From Cristatella mucedo (lineage: Eukaryota; Bryozoa; Phylactolaemata; Cristatellidae): 64,000 nucleotides of DNA. Below are positions 1 to 13,295 of this stretch, in pieces. The stretch covers positions 8,055,001 through 8,119,000 of the forward strand of contig WPIO01000010.1 of the NCBI GenBank assembly GCA_009760855.2. The letters run 5' to 3'. Below the pieces are notes generated by a model. The model saw only the letters and a list, made by a program, of their open reading frames with translations. It made no database searches and was not told the DNA's origin. How positions within the stretch are numbered: position 1 is the stretch's first letter; every line of letters begins with the position of its first letter. A program made the position numbers and the translations under genes.

Positions 1-187
1 GAATGCCTCACGTTCAAATCAGTATAGAGAATGTATTTACTTTCACCATATTTCAACCCAGATTGTGCCACCGATGCCAAGAGGTAAACTACAAGCTGAA
101 CTGCCGGCTGACGGCAGTAAACTGGTCACTTGCTGACAAATGCTAACAAATAGAACAGCATCGATCATGCCTTCATTTACCATACCT

Positions 188-1539
<1,352 letters not shown>

Positions 1540-1591
<52 letters not shown>
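1540..1591. repeat. (CT)n microsatellite
   Basis: An uninterrupted CT run of about 50 bases. Confidence 0.97.
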
Positions 1592-1594
<3 letters not shown>

Positions 1595-2527
1595 ACTGGC
1601 AAAGTCCTCGGGGCACCGGCCTGCTTTTCTTCGAGGCCCGTGTGAGATAAATTAAATGCATCGTCTCAAAGACGCCAAGCTAATCAAATTCGCCATAGCG
1701 TTGCAAGTTCCCGTTGTTTGCTTGGCCCATCCCTTGCGACTGTCGAGCTTTTGGCCACCTGCCCGGAGGCGGCTTTTACCACATTCGCACGTCCCCCCAC
1801 CCAATAAGCTTGCACTGTGCTCGGAGCGAAGTGGCTCCTAATATGATTTATGTTCCTATTTTCGTTGCAATTTTGGCTATATTGCCTGCTCTAACGCGAG
1901 TGTATATTCGCGGCCGTTGGATCGTAAGAATTGTGTCCCAGTTTGCCACCACTGATAGCCTTGTTACTGTCTCCCCTGCTACTTTCCTTCCTCTGACTGA
2001 CTTCCCCTGGTTTATGTGTCACTCCCGGCACTGCCATACTGCCTCTGTATGCTTGCCTCCTCCGAATTCTTTTTTCGATTTTAAACACAATAAATAAATA
2101 TTCAAAATAAATTGTTTGGCAAGATGGATTTACCATTTACCATTACTCAACCAGAGTGTATGATGCCGAAGCAGCAACAGCAAAATTCATTGCGGCCGGC
2201 CTCGCATCGCGAGACATCAGTATCCCACCTCACATCAGGATCGCTCGGTGAGAGTGCCCAGCTCATCTTGCCGCGACCCGGGACATATACTCAGGCTTTC
2301 ATACACACAAGCTCTTTGAGAAAACCGAAAGTCAAATACCGTTGGGCATGCGAAGAGAGCTATTACTTCACCGGGTACCGATTTGGCCAAGTAACGACAA
2401 GTCGAAAGCTGTAACAAGCAGAACAGAAATAAGGTGGCACCAGGTATGAGTGCGGTAGACTCTGGGTTCCCTGCATGAAGCAAACCATTGGCATCTACAG
2501 AATGCCACCGCATTGCAGCAACTAAGA

Positions 2528-2935
2528 CGGAAGAAAAGAGAGATGGAGAGTGAGAAGTGTGAAAGTGTTAAGAGTGAAAGAGAGAGGGAGAGAGAGGGAG
2601 GGAGAGAAAGAGGGAGAGAGAGAGAGAGAGGGAGAAAGCGAGAGGGAGAGAGATAGAGAGAGATAAAGAGAGAAAGTGAGATAGAGTGAGAATGTAAGAT
2701 AAGAGAAAAAGAGAGCAAGGGAGAGGGAGAGAGAAAGAGTGAGCAAGGTAGAGATAAAGAGAGTGAGAGAGCGAGAGAGATAGAAATAAAGAGAGAAGAG
2801 ATACAGAGAAAGCGAGAAAGAGAGCAAGAAAGAGAGTGTGAGAGTGAGAGTGAGAGAGAGAGAGAGAGTGAGAGATCAAGATAAGGAGAGAGAAAGGGAG
2901 AGGGAGACAGAAAAAATGACATAGAGTGAGAGAGC
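2528..2935. repeat. 400-base purine-rich (GA) tract
   Basis: Nearly all A and G on the plus strand with scattered T, built of degenerate GAGA, GAAA and GGGA steps. It is a long degenerate microsatellite able in principle to form triplex DNA. Leu-Ser frames on the minus strand are artefacts. Confidence 0.93.
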
Positions 2936-3410
2936 CGCTGCTGCCTGACGATTGACGCTTCGATTAGGCAGTCTATATAGTGGTCTGCTAATCAGCACAA
3001 GGTGCAGTCGAATTGGTGGGGGTATGAAGCTCCAGCCATGTTGCTTAGTTGCTCAGTGAATTTGCAATGACCAGAGTGTTTGCTGGGGCACAATTATGTG
3101 AAGATGCACCGTGCCAGGTCATTGCATGGTATTTATGTCTCTATAGGTACCATGGTATGTCGTGTGCCATGACAAGCTTCAAACAGATCCAAAGAGCATC
3201 TTATCTCACTGTGCAGCTCGGAGCTTTCCTACCTCCCCGTTGCAGCTGTTGCTCACTGTCTCATTTTTTCAGATCGCTGTGACAGCACCACTACCGGAAG
3301 TGGCTCACATGGTACTTCAAGGTTGCACCTTATCCTGAGTATGTCTTAACGATAGTGGGGCATCTGTATGTGCCTGCACCCACTCGTGCACCTGTAGGTG
3401 TCTCTTCTCT
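2936..3410. other. No gene recognised
   Basis: Mixed composition; I see no coding frame or known repeat. Confidence 0.4.
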
Positions 3411-3456
3411 CTGTGTGTGTGTGTGTGTGCGTGTGCGTGCGTGCGTGCGTGCGTGC

Positions 3457-3491
<35 letters not shown>

Positions 3492-3503
3492 TGAGTGAGT
3501 GTA
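3411..3503. repeat. GT/GC microsatellite
   Basis: GT repeats with an inner block of GTGC steps and a GTGA end. Confidence 0.95.
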
Positions 3504-3886
3504 TGTGTCTGTGCTGGTGTATAGGCAGATGTATAGGCTGGCGTGTGCACTTTGTATGCATGCGTGAATGGACGGGAGTTTGTGTATGAGATGCATATGG
3601 TTGTCATAGTTCATGCTGAACTTGAGCTTTTTTGCATTGTTGACACCAGAGGAATGCAATAGTGCTACTGTCGCATCTTTAAAATTTACAGAAGCCGAAG
3701 CTCGTCGCATGGACCAGGGAGCCAGGATTTTGTAAGGATGGGGTTGTGACTTGCCTTCGGCATGCTGCTTCCGGCTGATCCTCCCGAGGGAGGCCACCAA
3801 CATTACAAATTGTGTTACGGAAGGCTGCCGATAATAAAAGTTGCCTGGGGCTCAGCTTCAGGTTGTACAAATTGGGTTACTACTAC

Positions 3887-3922
3887 TCTTTCTCTCTCTA
3901 TCTCTCTCTCTCGCTCGCTCTT
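3887..3922. repeat. (CT)n microsatellite, interrupted
   Basis: A CT run with CTAT and CTCG interruptions. Confidence 0.85.
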
Positions 3923-4259
3923 TATATAGCTTATAAAAATGCTTTCGGGAGTGCTCGTTCGGTGCAGATATTTCGACTCTAGCAAAATTAGGCAAATCAG
4001 CGTTCAGAGCGCTAAATAGCTCCGTCGGACCGGCGCTCTTTAGGCTTCTTAGAATCATCTCGCTCCTTAGAATCGGCACGTGCTGCCAGAAAAGGCTGCC
4101 GTTTCTTTTTAAAACAAGATAAAGAATATGTTTGGACGAAATGCAAACTGAGTCCTGCCGGATGGCGAGGCTTCGGACGCAAAGCTCCGGCGTTTGCCAT
4201 CCCCTCCTCCAAGGGGTCTTACGACCCAGGCGGATGATGAAAAGCCATTTCTTAACGAG

Positions 4260-4260
4260 T

Positions 4261-4293
<33 letters not shown>

Positions 4294-4326
4294 ATATATC
4301 TATCTATCTATCTATCTATCTCTCTG
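4260..4326. repeat. (CT)n to (ATCT)n compound microsatellite
   Basis: A pure CT run changes into CTAT/ATCT tetranucleotide repeats. Confidence 0.93.
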
Positions 4327-6975
4327 ATCTATTGGGGTGGCACTCCGTTTAAGGAATCGCTAGAGAATTTACATTTTTTAATCAGCTCGGCAGGCTGCTA
4401 AACAGCGGTGACCTACGCCAACTAACTGCGTCGAGTCTCCGGTGGACGTTACCATTCAAGCAGGTTGTTCCTGGTTTCGCTAGCACGAGACCGCAGCAAT
4501 GCAGCTAAGCTATGATCGCAGTGTTCATAGCAGGATGGCGTATTAGCTGAGCAACGGGCCAAAAATGAGCAGCAGTAGATCGATTGGGCGTGTAGCTCTC
4601 CCCCCCCCCGCAACGAAAACCCGACAGACGCTCCGGGTGACCTTCGCGATTGAAGGGAGGCCCTATCTGGCTTTAACAAATGTAGCGAAGCATTGGAGAG
4701 CTACAGGTATATCAGTCGCATTGTTTGCGTCGCTCTTGCCGGTGCTAGTGCCGCGAGTGTATTGCAAAACTAGTGTCTGCATTAATCGACCAGTAGTCAG
4801 GCACGCGACCGACCTACCTTGCGTTGGAAGTTCTCTATATACAATGCATTATTATTATTATTATTATTGTAAAAGATAATTAGCAGCTCCTGAATTACGA
4901 AGTATTGGAACCGGATGCGATGTGTAATAATTGGTCGGTTGTGCTCTGGGTGTCGAATTGGTCAGTTGCGCTTTGAGCTTCGGAGAATTGTATGTTATGG
5001 CTATTTAGCTGGTGCTGTATAGTCATGCCCCTCTGTCGCTGTGGTGTAGACTGGTCTATGTTAACGAGACGGACTTGTACATTAAGGTACGGTTTCAATT
5101 TATTGCTGCACGGTCTGCTACCGTCGGTTGCATGCCTGCGCCTGTCGACGCAGCATCTGTGACTCGCTGGCCGTACTTTGATGCGCCAGCTTTACCGACA
5201 TTTTCGACGCGGCGGCAAGAGCTAGCGCCGTTATGAGAGCTGCGTTTGTGGTAAAGGACCTGAGTGCAGACGCTACTACGGTGCGTTCGCCGCAGGAGAA
5301 AATAGAATCATTGAAATATGAAGTGCGTAGATAGCAGTTCGCTACGTACGCACTTCATATCTCATGGCCATTTCCCCCTTCTTTATAAAGAGCCAGACAG
5401 GCCGCTACAGTGCCACATATTCGGCGAGAACGTTCGACGTCAGGGGCTCCTCCATTTCAAGGGGTTCGCATTTGCGGAGTTGCTAAGTCAGAGTTTAAAG
5501 AGGCCCGCCGAGCGGCAGTCTTCGACGCATCGCCTCGAGCTCTCCAAACGGGGGCGGCTCCACTAGTTTCTTTACTACGCAGTGCGCCTTTGGCGTGGAG
5601 CTAGATGCTTTCCAAAGTCTTGAAAGCGTTAAAGCTGGCGGTCAAACTGAACAGTTAAAAATAAAAATAAGACGATAAACGAGTCTACGGAGGGGCTAAA
5701 GAGCTTGTCCGAGCAGATTTGAATAAAAAGCTTATGACCTTGTGCCGCAACTTCGAGGTTCGAGTAGAGTCCACCTTATCGAAATCCCAGCTACGCCCTT
5801 GCATACAACATAACTGCAGCGCTCCAAGTTCTAGTCTATCTCTCGGTCTGAAGCGTTTTTAGAATCACGGATTCGCAAGAGCCTTAACCTTTTAAGATCG
5901 TCACGGTGGGCTGCTCACTAGGTATGGCTTCAAGCGCCAAGTATTTACCTAATGACCCTACACATTCTGCAGCGTCGATCCTGCTAGCTCTAGCCCGACA
6001 CCGCAGCTGGGCTAAATATCCTTTTCGAACCCTGGTCGCGCCCATTCAAGCCCCTAAAACAAATTGCTGGCGAAAACGGCTGAATGTTAAAATACTACGG
6101 TGACTTGGCTATGGCCAATATCCGTAGCCTGCTTTCTGCGTTTAACAAATGGTTTTAAAGGATGAATATTCCAGCGTTTCGGCAGCCGACGGACGAATCT
6201 ATAAAGGTCTTGGCCTCAACAGGCTGCCTCGGAAATGAAGCCAAAGGGCGAAGAGCCCAAAAGGCCTCTACGTCCGCAGCTCCTTCTAAACCCATCGGCC
6301 CCCTCCGCAGACGCATCCGCTATGACGATTCGTGCCTGCGTTGAACTGCTTCCCACCCCCTCCACCGACCTCTTGAGCTCCGCTCTAATATTTATGGTTT
6401 CCTCATAGATAGAAAAAAAGCTAGGTAGTTCCTTCCGGAAACAGGCCGAGAAGCTGCAGCCTAAGGCACGGCCAAGCCAACCTTTATATATGTAGGTTCC
6501 CCACACAAAACCGGTAGGCAAGTCGGGGGGGGGGGGACAATGCAGTTGCTCGCCAGCTCAGCAACCCGATAAGCTTATTTAGTCTGCTTTGAGGAAAGAA
6601 AGTGGTTTAACGCCCTTTAAGACAGACCGCAAAGCCGAAGCCACCCAGCAGGCCAGCCCCAGAACCTTTAAGTACGGTAGCCCTTCCCGCGATGGTAAAC
6701 TGGGCCTCCTGAGAAGCTCGAGGGCGAAGGTGCCAGGCGGCGTACTGTGGATGCCCAGCTTCCGGGTCTGTTTCTGATGGTGCTAAAATAAAGAAACGCC
6801 CCCTTCCTATGGCCCAGCATTTTTGCTAATCGGGGGAAGAGAGATGGCTTGTCTAGGCGGCTTGAATAGTCGCAGCTCTGACAATAGCTTGCTGAAGCTC
6901 CTTCGGTTCTTCTTTACGAAGCCGGCTTTTCTTCACAGCTCCACCGAGAGTTCTTTTTTTCTCTAACCTCGTTGA
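4327..6975. other. No gene recognised; degenerate GC-rich interspersed DNA
   Basis: Contains (ATT)n at 4847-4869, a perfect inverted repeat at 5316-5360, a G run at 6527-6537 and a stretch near 5225-5252 that recurs at 50575-50602. No open frame looks like a protein I know. Confidence 0.45.
5316..5360. repeat. Perfect inverted repeat, 14-base arms
   Basis: Left arm 5316-5329 (atatgaagtgcgta) and right arm 5347-5360 (tacgcacttcatat) are exact reverse complements separated by 17 bases. It could form a stable hairpin. Function unknown. Confidence 0.9.
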
Positions 6976-9072
6976 ACCCTACAATAATAATAATGCATAA
7001 TAATAATAATAGTGCATTTGATAAAGCACCCTCAGAGAACTCAATCTCTCTCTAGGCCCTTTACATTTGCTGCAAAGGGGAATGCAACTGAATGGTGAGT
7101 AATATCATGCTTGATAAACAAACAAAATGAATGACATGGTTAGGGGTGACATGCACAGGGTCAGCATGCAAATGTGGTTAGTTGCAGCATGCACAGTGTC
7201 AGCACGCATAAGCACATCAATGACGAATCACAGGGACCCACTAAATGCTGTCCTAAATCGGTGTGTTTTTAAGTTCTTTTTAAATGTGGTCAGGTCAGGG
7301 GATGTTCTGACACAGGTCGGGAGGGAGTTCCAGGCTTTGGGAGCATACGAACTAAATGCACGGTCTCCAAAGGATTTGAGATTTATACGAGGTATTGGTA
7401 GACTGTTGGATTCCGAAAAGCAGGTGGTACGATGCTTGGCTTGATGGAGGAGTAGATCTGAGAGATAGGCTGGAGCCAAAGAATGAAGGGACCTAAAAGT
7501 GAGCGACAAAACCTTGAAGTCAATCCGTTGCTTGACTGGTAGCCAGTGCAGGTCGGCAAGAACTGGTGTGATGTGGCTACTGCGACGCTCACGACAGACA
7601 AGCCTAGCTGCGGAGTTTTGCACCAGCTGCAATCGCCTGATCGCACATGCTAGTAGGCCAATAAGCAGTGAGTTGCAGAAGTCGAGACGGGATGTCACGA
7701 ATGCATGGACCAACTTGGACTGGTACCCTTATCTAAACAAGCCCGAATTTTAGCAATGTTATGAAGCTGAAAATAGGCAGATTTGACCGTGGAGCTGATA
7801 TAGTCGTCTAACGAGAGGTCGCTTTTGATTATGACACCTAGATTTCGAGCCGATTCAACAGGAGATATGCTGGCAGAGCCAATTTTGAGAGTCAGCCTTT
7901 CCAATCTCTGAATCGCACTGGGTTTGCCCATAACTAGTAAGTTAGTTTTTATCATCGTTTAGTTTTAGAAAATTTGCTGCCATCCATTTGCGGATGTCAT
8001 CAATACATGCAGCAAGTGAGTTGAGCGAATTTGAGGTGCTCGAAGGCTGGGAGGAATCAAAGCAAAGGTACAACTGAGTGTCATCCGCATAGAAGTGAAA
8101 GCCTAGATTGTGTTTGGCAATCACCTCAGCAAGAGGGAGAGTATAAACCGTGAGAAGAACCGGACCTAGCACGGAGCCCTGAGGCACGCCATATTTCAGA
8201 GGTACCTCAGATGATCTTTGTCCATTCACGTCAATACTCTGGAGTTTCCCACTGAGATAGGACCTGAACCACTGCAGAGCAGTGCCAGCGATTCCCAGGC
8301 GAGATGAGAGGCGCTCTAGAAGAACTTTGTGATCGATGGTATCAAAAGCTGCCGAAAGATCGAGCAAAACAAGCAGAGACACTCTACCCATGTCTGCATT
8401 CCTAAGTAGGTTGTTGTATACCCTAAGCAATGCTGACTCTGTGGAGTGATTAGCTCTAAAGCCAGACTGGAACTTACTAGCAAGGTGTACGGTTTTGATA
8501 TATGAGTTCAGCTGGTCTGCCACGACTCGTTCCAGTGTCTTTGATAGGAATGGTAGATGGGAGACTGGGCGGTAGTTGCTCAAGTTCTCTTGGTCTAGTG
8601 TCGCTTTTTTGAGAAGTGGCCTGACTACAGCTTTTTTTGAAAGGTGCTGGGACATGACCTGAGGCTAATGACATATTAATGATGTTAGTTATGCATGTCA
8701 ATGCAATGTAGGAGCAGGGCAGTGGGAATAGGGTCCAGAGGACTTGTCTTCTTTGATTGAGATACGAACTTCAGGACTAGATCACTAGTGACCTGCTTAA
8801 ATGTAGACATTGAGGTGCAGCCAGGAATCGAGGGACAGCATTCTAGTGGGGATGTGGTCATCGCAGGGATGGATTCCCTGATCTTGTCTATCTTCTGCAC
8901 AAAGAACCGAGAGAAGTGATCGGCTAGATCATCACAAGGATCATCAGGTAAGGAGCTAATCTGGGACCAGTTGAGGAGATGGTTTATTGTCGACATCAGT
9001 ATTTTTGGATTGTGCATCTGTGATTCAGCAATGTTTCTATAGAAGCTAGACTTGGCCTTTGCTAGGAACCCT
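6976..9072 (-). mobile_element. L2-like LINE, 5'-truncated copy with nearly intact reverse transcriptase
   Basis: Minus-strand non-LTR retrotransposon, 2.1 kb, ending at 6976 in an ATT-type tail after the box gagattgagttctctgagg. The frame at 9017-8685 carries the region before the reverse transcriptase (NHLLNWSQISSLP). The frame at 8655-7942 carries the core: [42 protein letters not shown] and the catalytic FYADDTQLYLC. The frames at 7955-7695 and 7713-7228 carry the thumb and C-terminal part ([19 protein letters not shown]). Frame shifts and stops between these frames show that it is dead. The endonuclease is absent, a typical 5' truncation. Clade assignment rests on motif style and 3' end. 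Confidence 0.92.
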
Positions 9073-9847
9073 CACCTCTCCACTTGTACCCCACCCCGTG
9101 GGTAAGTTACGTGCTTTGCCATTGCTGGACAGTCTTGCTGGCATGGTGATTAGGGTTGAATAGCGATCCTAAAAAAGTTGGTCGAGTACTTTTTGCTAGT
9201 TGAGTGAAGCTAACATAACCCGGGAAGCTTGCACGGCCTAATTACCATTTCAGGCCAGACTGCAAACTGACGGTTACGGAGAGAATGCCACCGCAAGGTC
9301 ATGAGGTCATGATGCAGCACATTTCGTCTATGAATTTGTGAATTGCATGGGGTCGTACGAGTTTTTATTCTTACCGCAATTACTGATGGAACTTCGGTCA
9401 TTGGAAGTGTTTTCAAACTGTTATCCATTGCAACATAGCTTGGGGCGAGTACTTTTTGAGATCTCACCACTAAAACTAAATGTAAATCGTTTGCAAGACC
9501 ACCCGTGTCGGCGGAGCTGTAACGACCAACAGGACAGTTGCAAAGATGGGTACCGTAGCACCGGAATGAAAGGCCCTGATCGAGGCCGGCTGCTCACAGC
9601 CGGAAAGGGTGGATCACTCGCATGAAAAAAATGAAGAGTAAACAGTCAAAACAGTGCACTGGGTTCGTAATGTGGAAAAATTGTGTGACAGCGGGCCATA
9701 ATGTGGAAGAATTTTGTGCGAAGTTGATCTTGCCCCCTTCATCCAACCACGGCAAGTCGTGCAATTGGGCTCTATGAGCAAAATTGTTGCATCAATCGAG
9801 GAGGAATATCGATGCCCTAATCGATGAGCAACATCGGTGTATTATGG
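9073..9847. other. No gene recognised
   Basis: Intergenic DNA between a LINE and a SINE; a short Met-start frame at 9338-9625 has no recognisable character. Confidence 0.4.
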
Positions 9848-10035
9848 TAAGTCGTGATGGCACACTAGATAAAGCGGTTGCTTTCACGACCTCGGTCCCG
9901 AGGTCGTGGGTTCGATTCCTGCAGTGGGCCATTCTTTATCGCTACTGCAAGCGGTGGTTATAGCCGTAAAGACTCTTCTGTCGCTATACAAAAGGGGGCT
10001 GTTTAATCAGCTAGGATTTATTTATTTTATTTATT
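9848..10035 (+). mobile_element. tRNA-derived SINE, family A
   Basis: The tRNA-like head has an A-box-like segment near 9856 and an exact B box ggttcgattcc at 9909-9919. The body contains ctgcagtgggcc, caagcggtggttatagccgt and actcttctgtcgctataca, with a TTTATT-rich end. At least seven other copies in the window share this body. It is the best-preserved copy. Confidence 0.85.
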
Positions 10036-10959
10036 AATTGGTTGGTAATGCCGGAGCAGAGGCCTGATGTTCACAACGACCTACTCATTCGTGTACCTGG
10101 CCCAAAGGCTGCAGGATAAAAATCTCCTAATTGCCAGCAGTTGTGGTCATTATCTAGTGGGTGGCAAGGCAGGTGCTGAAAATTGCAGTTAGCTATGTAT
10201 AAGTACGGGCATCGTCACCATAGTCTCGACACCAGATTATTTCACGAGTGCAAGCGAAGAAAAGTAAAGGGATGAGAGAAAAATCAGGCCCGGTCACACC
10301 CGCCATTTTTAGGCAGCTGCATTAGCCCTTCTCCCAATGCACTGGTGGGCAGGTGTAAAATAAAAGATTTAATTTTGAACTCCGTAGGTCAATACCCGGC
10401 GCTGGTAATATCATGAACCAACGCCAGAAAACTCCTCTGAGCAATGCCCACATGCATTAGCAACGAGTTCGACCGCCATGCCTGTTTAACATTTACCATC
10501 CGTGCAGAATGCATTCCTACTGGGCAGCTGTGTTGTCATCACCGATCGCCGAAGTAATTAGTGACGAGAAACCGCTACCCGAATTGCGATCTTTGTCCGG
10601 TAAATTAAGGGCTCATCATCAGCACTCACTCGCTAACCATGCCATGAAAGGGATGCAGACTGTGGAACTCGCAGGAGGGGAGGTGATTGGCATTTGCAAA
10701 TATTTTTGATTACTTTAGCTCAGCATTGCTCCAACTCGGCTGCATCGCCGATACGACCTTGGGTGCAATAAGCAGGCGATGACGATCTTACGCACACCGA
10801 AAAACATGTTTTCTTCAACACTTTCCTACGCCTGCTAATGTCGTCCGGTCGTCACCATCAAAAGCCTGAAGCTTTTTTAGCTCAGGCATCCAAGTAAAGG
10901 TACAAGGTTTAGTTCCACGGCAACTAGACAAATGTGAATTGCTTAGAACAGAGGTCGGC
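10036..10959. other. No gene recognised
   Basis: Unique-looking DNA; no coding frame longer than 66 residues and no repeat I can place. Confidence 0.4.
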
Positions 10960-12430
10960 AAACTCCTGCCTTAAGGACATATATTAGTGTCAATGTATCT
11001 TCGTCTGCAACTACACATAGCCGCAAAGACCATGTGAGTGTTAAGCAGGAGAGTTTTGTATGGCACACTCTGAGCCTAAACGGCTTTCGATATTAGGTGG
11101 CCAACGGACTTCATCTCACACAACAAAGAAAAAGTGAGAAGCATAGCGGAGTCAGGAGAGCCGTTGAGGTAGGGAGTAACAAGGAAGTAGCAGCTCAGGA
11201 CGGTTGGAAAGGACGTGCCATAGTCTCTGCAGCAGGAGAGTCGTAGTTTCGTAAGAATTGTGGAAGTGAGTTCTACAGTCTAGAACCTGCAGAGCTAAAG
11301 CTTCTGTCGCCAACGGTCTTTAAGCGGAGGAGTGGAACAGCTTATTTATTGTTCATACAGGACCTGACGACACGAGCCGGCTGAAACTATTGCAGCAGTT
11401 CAGCTAGGCATGGAGGAGCAAAGCCGTGGCGGGCCTTGTGGATCAGCATAAGAACTTTGCTCTGTATCCGCTGATCAACTGGCTGCCATCCAAGCTCTAT
11501 TAGCAAAGGAAACACGCGGTCAACCCCCTGGGATTTGGCAACTAGCCTAGCAGCCGTACTTAAAGCCAGCAGCAGTGGTTTAGTGGCTTTTTCGGTAGCC
11601 CAGCCAAAAGGGAATTACAAAAATCTAGCCGAGACAGAACGAAGGAGCTAGTTAGATTTTTTGCAAGCCACTATGGAAGACAGTTCCTAATCTTAGATAT
11701 TTACAAAGCTTTTTCAAATTTAGGCAGCTGTCGAAGACGACGTATAAAGTCCGAGCACGTGCTGATGGTCGCACAACAGCATCAATTATTAGAAGAGCAA
11801 AATCCAGCCACACCTTAGGGTGTCCTACGAGCAGCAGTTCAGTTTTATTGTCATTCAGTTTAAGGAAATTAGCCAACATCCAGGATTGAATGTCGGCAAA
11901 GCCAGCATTCAGTTAATCAGTTACTGCTGCAGATACCGACGGTTTAAATGACACACAGCTGCATATCGTCTGCGTAAAAGTGGTATCCAGTTCCATAAAA
12001 CTGAATCACTTTTCCCAGAGGTTGAGTATAAATGGAGAACAGCAAGGGACCGAGGACGTACCCTTAAGGGACTCCACAGGTGACTGGTCTGGTGGATGAG
12101 ACCTGACCCCCTCAGACGACACGAATTGAATAAGATCGGACAAGGACGATTTGAACCACGCCAACGCCTAGTATGCCGGACCTATCGTTCTTCTCAATCG
12201 TTCAAATAGGATATCAAGATCGATAGTGTCGAAGGCTGGTGATATATTTAGCAGCGCTAGGGCAGTGGCATTCCGCCATCGTTGCTGCGTATGATGTCAT
12301 TGGTTACACGGAGGAGAGCAGTTTCAGTGAAGTGCTGCCGCTTGAACCACGACTGAAATATTTGTGTATGGTACAGCAGCTGATCTATTGAGCTCTCAGC
12401 TCAAGTGTTTTGGCCAGAGGTTGCTTGCTA
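10960..12430 (-). mobile_element. Second-lineage L2-like LINE, degenerate copy
   Basis: Minus-strand remnant of about 1.5 kb. Read on the minus strand it contains the catalytic block [14 protein letters not shown] at about 11990-11949 and NFLKLNDNKTELLLVGHP at about 11873-11820, equivalent to NFLKLNDDK in the main LINE but clearly a different lineage. Related copies lie at 19270-19640, 46000-46400 and 53135-53445. Many stops and shifts. Confidence 0.8.
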
Positions 12431-13295
12431 ACTCCGGCCTTTAGGCCGGATACCAGCCAGCTAGTACTCTAGTCTGGCCTAACGCCCCTAGTTAGTTATT
12501 GTTGGGTTCGGCCTAATTGAATTGGCGCGGTTTTATTCCCCTTCAGTACTTCCGGTTGCAGTTAAAGCTCTGGTCCGTGTTCATTTTTAGAACTGATGTC
12601 AGGCGCACACATGAAACAGAAGCGCCAGACCATGGAGGGATGATAAATGTCTATCCCAGTAATTGCCCTGCCGTCTGTGCATCTGTTCTGACCCTTCGTT
12701 CATTCGTCTGGCCACGCCCACTCCGCCGGCCAGCCTAGTGTGCCTTCTTGACCTCCTGAAATAGCCTAGTAGTGCGAAAAGTTTGCCAACCCCTGTCTTA
12801 GCATGAGGAAATTGGCTGCAGTGGCAGATGAGTGGTTTCACAAGTTTTTAGATGGGCAACGGAGGCATGAGTGGATGCCAGCAGAGTTTTCCATTTAGTA
12901 AATCCGAGGCCTAACCAATGGTACGACAAAATTCAGGGATTGCATAACTTCACGAAAACTCCCTCATCTACTTAGAGATTTGTTTCCGCGTGCTTGTTGG
13001 GCTTCTTTTTCTAAAATTGTACAGTCACTTTCTCATGAGTTATGCCACTCTTTATACAGCCTTATCCAAAAACATGGGAGGGCAGCCCGAAGTTTAGTTA
13101 TCGTCACCGACTACCGATGTCACCAGTTTATTCTCCTACACACGGAGAGGGGGTAGAGCACAACTCTTTTCGCCCCTCTCGCCCTCCGGTCTTACATAGG
13201 TTTCAGCGACCACGCCCCCGCGCCACATCAATCGCCGAGCAGGACAGCCAACCCACATACCTACCAGTCTATCATATAGCGGCACAGCCCTCTCT
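12431..13295. other. No gene recognised
   Basis: Mixed DNA between two LINE fragments; frames here show no family signature. Confidence 0.4.

Noticed and set aside
2368-2922. 184-residue Ser/Leu-rich frame on the minus strand
   Set aside because: It is the translation of the purine-rich repeat tract; composition is explained by GA repeats.
3411-3503. CRISPR-like or regulatory array
   Set aside because: Simple GT/GC microsatellite; the window is eukaryotic and shows no repeat-spacer pattern.
7127-7444. 105-residue plus-strand frame
   Set aside because: It is the reverse strand of the LINE C-terminus; the minus-strand frame carries the recognisable protein. The same applies to 43009-43326.
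9855-9925. Functional tRNA gene at the family A SINE head
   Set aside because: The B box is exact, but the head does not fold into a clear cloverleaf and is followed by a repeated SINE body.
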